Source: Planctomycetes bacterium UBA2386
GTDB lineage: Bacteria > Planctomycetota > UBA1135 > UBA2386
DNA length: 7,931 bases
NCBI GenBank assembly: GCA_002343845.1
Contig: DDSQ01000044.1
Location: 968-8,898, forward strand
Reading direction: 5' to 3'
The notes under the pieces: model-generated
What the model saw: only the letters and a program-made list of their open reading frames with translations
What the model was told of the DNA's origin: nothing
Databases searched by the model: none
Made by a program: the position numbers and the translations under genes
Part shown: positions 6,362 through 7,931 of the stretch, in pieces
Numbering within the stretch: the stretch's first letter is position 1
Layout of the letters: every line of letters begins with the position of its first letter

Positions 6362-7665
6362 CGCGGCGCCTCGACCTGACGCGTCGTCGCGAGGCAGCGC
6401 ACGGCCGCCAGCAGGAACAGCACGGTCGCCCAGGTCACGTTGCCGAGCGCGAGCAGCTGGTTGCCGAGACGCCCGCCGAGCACGTCCTTGGCGAGCAGCC
6501 CGACCAGCGCGCCGGCGATCAGCAGCACCGCCGCGACGACATCGCGCCGACCGCGCAGCAGGCGATCGACCACGAACGCGACCGGGAACAGCCACACGCA
6601 GAAGTGCGCCTTGCTCGACTGCGGCGACAGCAAGACCATCCCGCAGGCGATCGCGCCGACTTCGCCGAGCGCCACCACACGCTGCGCGGCGAGCCGATCG
6701 CTCGCCGCCCGCACGAACCGCCGGGACGCGAGCAGCCCGAGGCCGATCAAGCCCAGCACCAGCCCTTGCGCGACGAGCAGCACGGCGCGGAACACGCCGG
6801 GGCCGAGTTCGCAGACCAGCACGTCGCCAAGCGCGGTCGTGAACTCGCTGGCCCTGGTCACCGGGGTGAACCAGCGAACCAGCGTTCCCGACAGGCTCTG
6901 GTTGAGCACGCTGTGCGAGTCCCAGGCGCCGGCGGCGCTGGCGGCACTGCCGACCTCGAGTCCACGCAGGTTGACTTCGTACCACGCCCGCCACCACGCG
7001 CCGCCATCGGCGCGCGGGAACAGGAAGTCGGGCAGCAGCGTGGCGCCGACGAACGTCGCCAGCAGGATCGCCAGCCCGACGCGGTTGCGCAGCACGAACA
7101 AGCCGACGAACAGCAGCGGCGTCGCTTTGATCGCAGCAGCCAGGCCCGCCCAGACAGCGGCCGAGGCGCGCCCGGCGTACCAGGCAGCGGCGACGGCGCC
7201 GACCAGTCCGGCGATCAGGAGGTCGTGGCTCTGGTTGCTGAACACCGACGCGACGTGACGGCCGCCGACGATGCCGGTGATCGCCCAGAACCAGAGCAGC
7301 CGCGGCGGTGCCTGGCCGGCACGTTCGCCACGCGCATAGCCGTGCAGCCAGCGCAGCAGAGCCAGCACGATCGCCAGGTTGACCGCGAACCACGCGTACG
7401 GCTGCCAGCCCTGCGGCAGCTTGGCGAACGGCACGAACGGCACCGCCGCGAACGGCGGGTAGGTGAACGGCTTGTCGTCCGTCCCGCGCCGGTAGATCTC
7501 GGCGCCGGCGGCCAGGCGTTCGGCACCCAGGGTGTAGACCGGCAGCTCCCGCTTGCTGCGCTGGGCCGCACGCTCGAAGTACCAGCCGCCGCCGACGATC
7601 GCCGCCAGGAGCAGCGGCAGGAGCCAGAGCCGCGAGCGATTCACGCGGGCGTTATCGCGACGCAT
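6358..7665 (-). CDS. GT87 (DUF2029)-type polytopic mannosyltransferase-like membrane protein
   Basis: The 435-residue product has about ten hydrophobic segments and the pattern of GT87 GT-C enzymes, known mainly from mycobacterial polyprenyl-phosphomannose-dependent alpha-mannosyltransferases (PimE and relatives). Visible marks are EIYRRGTDDKPFTYPPFAAV at 56-75 with the YPP loop, SNQSHDLLIAGL at 143-154, AAIKATPLLFVGLFVLR at 177-193, DSHSVLNQSLSGTLVRWF at 249-266, and LLSPQSSKAHF at 345-355. By family it would transfer a sugar from a polyprenyl-phosphate carrier on the outer side of the cytoplasmic membrane; the acceptor is unknown. I chose the ATG at 7665 because GGACAGGG lies 5 bases upstream; a GTG at 7644 is possible, and the open frame beyond 7665 is not family-like. 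It is the first gene of a two-gene unit with the lipoprotein and is divergent from the inositol-phosphate-synthase-like gene. Confidence 0.82.
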   Translation of the reverse strand: MRRDNARVNRSRLWLLPLLLAAIVGGGWYFERAAQRSKRELPVYTLGAERLAAGAEIYRRGTDDKPFTYPPFAAVPFVPFAKLPQGWQPYAWFAVNLAIVLALLRWLHGYARGERAGQAPPRLLWFWAITGIVGGRHVASVFSNQSHDLLIAGLVGAVAAAWYAGRASAAVWAGLAAAIKATPLLFVGLFVLRNRVGLAILLATFVGATLLPDFLFPRADGGAWWRAWYEVNLRGLEVGSAASAAGAWDSHSVLNQSLSGTLVRWFTPVTRASEFTTALGDVLVCELGPGVFRAVLLVAQGLVLGLIGLGLLASRRFVRAASDRLAAQRVVALGEVGAIACGMVLLSPQSSKAHFCVWLFPVAFVVDRLLRGRRDVVAAVLLIAGALVGLLAKDVLGGRLGNQLLALGNVTWATVLFLLAAVRCLATTRQVEAPR

Positions 7666-7670
7666 CCGCG

Positions 7671-7678
7671 CCCTGTCC
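7671..7678 (-). promoter_or_regulatory. Ribosome binding site of the GT87 gene
   Basis: GGACAGGG on the minus strand ends 5 bases before the ATG at 7665. It is the best ribosome site in this region and decides the start against the in-frame GTG at 7644. Confidence 0.5.
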
Positions 7679-7688
7679 ACCGCGACCA

Positions 7689-7707
7689 CGAAGTCCGTCG
7701 AACTTCG
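7689..7707. repeat. Inverted repeat CGAAGT-N7-ACTTCG
   Basis: Exact 6-base arms at 7689-7694 and 7702-7707 flank a 7-base spacer, in the centre of the divergent intergenic region. The spacing suits a dimeric regulator, but this is only a candidate operator. Confidence 0.35.
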
Positions 7708-7712
7708 CGCCG

Positions 7713-7722
7713 CGTCGCGACG
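7713..7722. repeat. Perfect 10-base palindrome CGTCGCGACG
   Basis: The sequence is its own reverse complement and lies 6 bases before the TATCCT box of the plus-strand gene. Palindromes of this size occur by chance fairly often in GC-rich DNA. Confidence 0.3.
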
Positions 7723-7748
7723 TTCCGCTATCCTCCCCGCCCCTTCGC

Positions 7749-7931
7749 TTGGCCAAACCGACCCCACCACCACGCGGACGCCTCGGCGTCTGGCTGTTCG
7801 GCGCCTTCGGCGGCCTCGCCACCACCGTCGTCGTCGGCGCCCGCGCGATCGCGCGAGGTCGCGCCGAACCGCTCGGCCTCGCGACCGAACTGCCGGTCGC
7901 GGCCGGCATCCCGTGGCAGCCGCTCGCGGGG
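7749..7931 (+). CDS. Probable inositol-3-phosphate synthase, N-terminal part (cut by window edge)
   Basis: Sixty-one codons are visible before the right edge. Residues 12-30 (LGVWLFGAFGGLATTVVVG) form a Rossmann beta-turn-alpha with a GxxGGxxTT loop for NAD. GLATELPV at 43-50 follows. I recall this pairing of GVWLxGAxGGxATT with GLxTELP from inositol-3-phosphate synthases annotated in Planctomycetota and relatives. That enzyme turns glucose 6-phosphate into inositol 3-phosphate in the cytosol, for inositol lipids or solutes. The assignment rests on memory of this N-terminal pattern; another NAD-binding oxidoreductase cannot be ruled out without the catalytic domain. No ATG or GTG is available in a suitable place, so TTG at 7749 is the likely start. 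No ribosome site precedes it, but TATCCT lies 14 bases upstream, so a very short or absent leader is possible. Confidence 0.62.
   Translation, partial: MAKPTPPPRGRLGVWLFGAFGGLATTVVVGARAIARGRAEPLGLATELPVAAGIPWQPLAG

Larger units (their letters stand above)
7666..7748. promoter_or_regulatory. Divergent intergenic region between the GT87 and inositol-phosphate-synthase-like genes
   Basis: These 83 bases lie between two outward-facing genes and should hold both promoters. On the plus strand TATCCT at 7729-7734 resembles a -10 box and would place the transcript start about 7 bases before the TTG at 7749; no good -35 box is seen. Two symmetric elements lie in the middle (7689-7707 and 7713-7722). 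Confidence 0.4.

Noticed and set aside
6362..7393. Extension of the lipoprotein gene by some 340 residues upstream
   Set aside because: It runs in another frame of the GT87 gene on the same strand and is Arg/Ala-rich. The lipoprotein signal begins exactly at the ATG at 6361.
1..7931. Defence system, mobile element, CRISPR array, tRNA or rRNA
   Set aside because: No transposase, nuclease, toxin-antitoxin pattern, regular repeat array or structural-RNA signature was seen. The coding content is envelope and housekeeping metabolism.

Overview
The window is very GC-rich bacterial DNA, tightly packed with genes. All eight visible stop codons are TGA, and GTG and TTG starts are used as well as ATG. 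The genes are mostly envelope-glycan and polyprenyl-phosphate functions. The style of the family 9 glycosyltransferase, the DGTE-type family 39 transferase and the inositol-phosphate-synthase N-terminus made me think of Planctomycetota. This is an inference with moderate confidence; another GC-rich Gram-negative-type phylum is possible. I see no tRNA, rRNA, CRISPR array, insertion sequence or phage gene.

Layout. (1) Positions 4500 down to 1, minus strand: an apparent six-gene operon. In transcription order it holds a DPM1/ArnC-like family 2 glycosyltransferase, a stand-alone LAB_N (lipid-A-disaccharide synthase N-terminal) membrane protein, an ArnT-like family 39 membrane glycosyltransferase, a family 9 (heptosyltransferase-type) glycosyltransferase, queF (preQ0 reductase), and the start of a membrane-anchored protein with a fibronectin-III-like domain that runs off the left edge. 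Junctions are a 1-base overlap, then gaps of 6, 2, 41 and 8 bases. (2) Positions 4595-5497, plus strand: a UbiA-family membrane enzyme closest to decaprenyl-phosphate phosphoribosyltransferase, divergent from the operon. (3) Positions 7665 down to 5504, minus strand: a two-gene unit with a GT87-type polytopic mannosyltransferase-like protein and a predicted lipoprotein of the SdiA-regulated/phytase-esterase-like propeller type, coupled by an ATGA overlap. (4) Position 7749 to the right edge, plus strand: the N-terminus of a probable inositol-3-phosphate synthase, divergent from the GT87 gene.

How it may work together (inference). The GT2/LAB_N/GT39 set is the usual layout for loading a sugar onto a polyprenyl phosphate and transferring it outside the membrane. 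The UbiA enzyme would add phosphoribose to polyprenyl phosphate, and the inositol synthase could feed an inositol lipid. The GT87 enzyme would consume a polyprenyl-phosphate sugar. The window therefore looks like part of an envelope glycolipid or glycan locus, with queF riding in the operon. No system that is clearly new can be demonstrated from this sequence alone. The best lead is the phosphoribosyl-polyprenyl / inositol / glycosyltransferase combination.
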